NCBI GenBank assembly: GCA_033851955.1
Contig: JAWSVK010000010.1
Span: forward strand, 62,001-126,000
Direction of reading: 5' to 3'
Length of the DNA: 64,000 nucleotides
From: Profundibacter sp033851955
GTDB lineage: Bacteria; Pseudomonadota; Alphaproteobacteria; Rhodobacterales; Rhodobacteraceae
The stretch's first letter is position 1; each line of letters starts with the position of its first letter. This document shows, piece by piece, positions 63,753-64,000 of this stretch. The notes beneath the pieces were generated by a model that was given only the letters and a program-made list of their open reading frames with translations, was not told the origin of the DNA and made no database searches. The translations under genes and the position numbers were made by a program.

Positions 63753-64000
63753 TATGCTGCCCCTTCAAGGCTAAAGGAAATATTGACCTGACCGGTCCCT
63801 GAACTAGGAAAATACGGCGTGTGCGTGGTGATATGCCCTTCATATCCGGCCCCACCCAAAAGGCCGAACAACATCGCTGTGTCGTTCATAGCGCATTCAC
63901 CGGAACACTTTTCAGCATACTCCGGCAGCATATCCATGAACTCGGGCCAACGGCCCTGCTCCCACAATTCCAGCACACGCAAATCCATCTGGCGATTGAA
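63752..64000 (-). CDS. hpaD: 3' end of an hpaD-like class III extradiol dioxygenase (partial)
   Basis: Only the last 82 residues lie in the window; the gene continues beyond 64000. The segment DLRVLELWEQGRWPEFMDML, then LPEYAEKCSGECAMNDTAML and YFPSSGTGQVNISF match the C-terminus of 3,4-dihydroxyphenylacetate 2,3-dioxygenases of the LigB type as I remember them. The frame is open through the edge (FNRQ before the first Met), so the Met at 63988 is not the start. Its stop overlaps the FAH-family ATG. The active-site histidines are outside the window. Confidence 0.75.
   Translation of the reverse strand, partial: FNRQMDLRVLELWEQGRWPEFMDMLPEYAEKCSGECAMNDTAMLFGLLGGAGYEGHITTHTPYFPSSGTGQVNISFSLEGAA

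Overview
The window looks like a chromosomal segment of a marine alphaproteobacterium of the Roseobacter group (Rhodobacterales). I infer this from gene content and family variants rather than from a marker gene: Hint-domain and sulfotransferase-like genes, a bicupin protein, a small 2-TM protein often mislabelled CTP synthetase, a short alphaproteobacterial SRP RNA, a MaeB-type malic enzyme and a homoprotocatechuate-type meta-cleavage cluster. Most genes are moderately GC-rich. Two stretches (about 11.5-13.2 kb and 46.8-47.9 kb) are clearly AT-richer and look acquired.

Layout. 0.2-4.8 kb: glutathione S-transferase, thiolase, cupin and a fused enoyl-CoA hydratase/3-hydroxyacyl-CoA dehydrogenase form a tight beta-oxidation operon. 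4.8-9.5 kb (minus): a saccharopine-dehydrogenase-like/DUF4166 protein overlapping a DCC-type thiol oxidoreductase, two tandem Hint-domain proteins, a possible small ORF and a sulfotransferase-like protein. 9.6-11.2 kb: an acyl-CoA synthetase. 11.2-13.7 kb: AT-rich island with a membrane-anchored protein of unknown function and a gamma-glutamylcyclotransferase-fold protein. 13.7-14.8 kb: a membrane protein that looks like a dead M48 peptidase. 14.8-21.6 kb (minus): a secreted Pro-rich protein and the nucleoside-salvage operon cdd-deoA-deoB-add-upp, preceded by a bicupin gene. 21.7-28.3 kb: maeB, prpE, nadK and glyA (propionyl-CoA, C4 and one-carbon metabolism). 28.4-31.0 kb: DUF817 membrane protein, then a TetR-PspA-YiaAB envelope-stress operon with four copies of one palindromic operator. 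31-38.4 kb: housekeeping and envelope genes (alpha/beta hydrolase, SLAC1 channel, lepA, SGNH hydrolase, LMW phosphatase, PCu(A)C copper chaperone). 38.5-39.8 kb: a complete IS3-family element with a 3-bp target duplication, inserted in the last codons of an asmA-like gene. 40-46.6 kb: asmA, a UbiH-family hydroxylase, a frameshifted 49-residue-repeat membrane protein, and rimO.

46.6-48.2 kb: an AT-rich XRE/ImmA-type gene flanked by a nested inverted repeat and by a 164-bp palindromic, MITE-like element. 48.2-55.7 kb: a secreted YyaL/DUF255 protein with a DsbD-alpha-like tail, SDR, IMPACT-like, M48 lipoprotein, DUF167, histone-deacetylase-family and RluE genes, SRP RNA, a possible mini-leader ORF with terminator, and rsgA. 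55.7-58.2 kb: an alpha/beta hydrolase and a TetR regulator diverge from a mirror-symmetric pair of operators, with an atypical MBL-fold protein behind the regulator. 58.2-62.1 kb: a three-subunit molybdenum hydroxylase with its own MoaD-like gene. 62.1-64.0 kb (minus): hpaH-like hydratase, FAH-family protein and the 3' end of an hpaD-like extradiol dioxygenase, cut by the window edge.

The common metabolic theme is assimilation of fatty acids, propionate, aromatics and nucleosides. No tRNA, rRNA or CRISPR array was seen. Functions are read from motifs by eye, without database searches.
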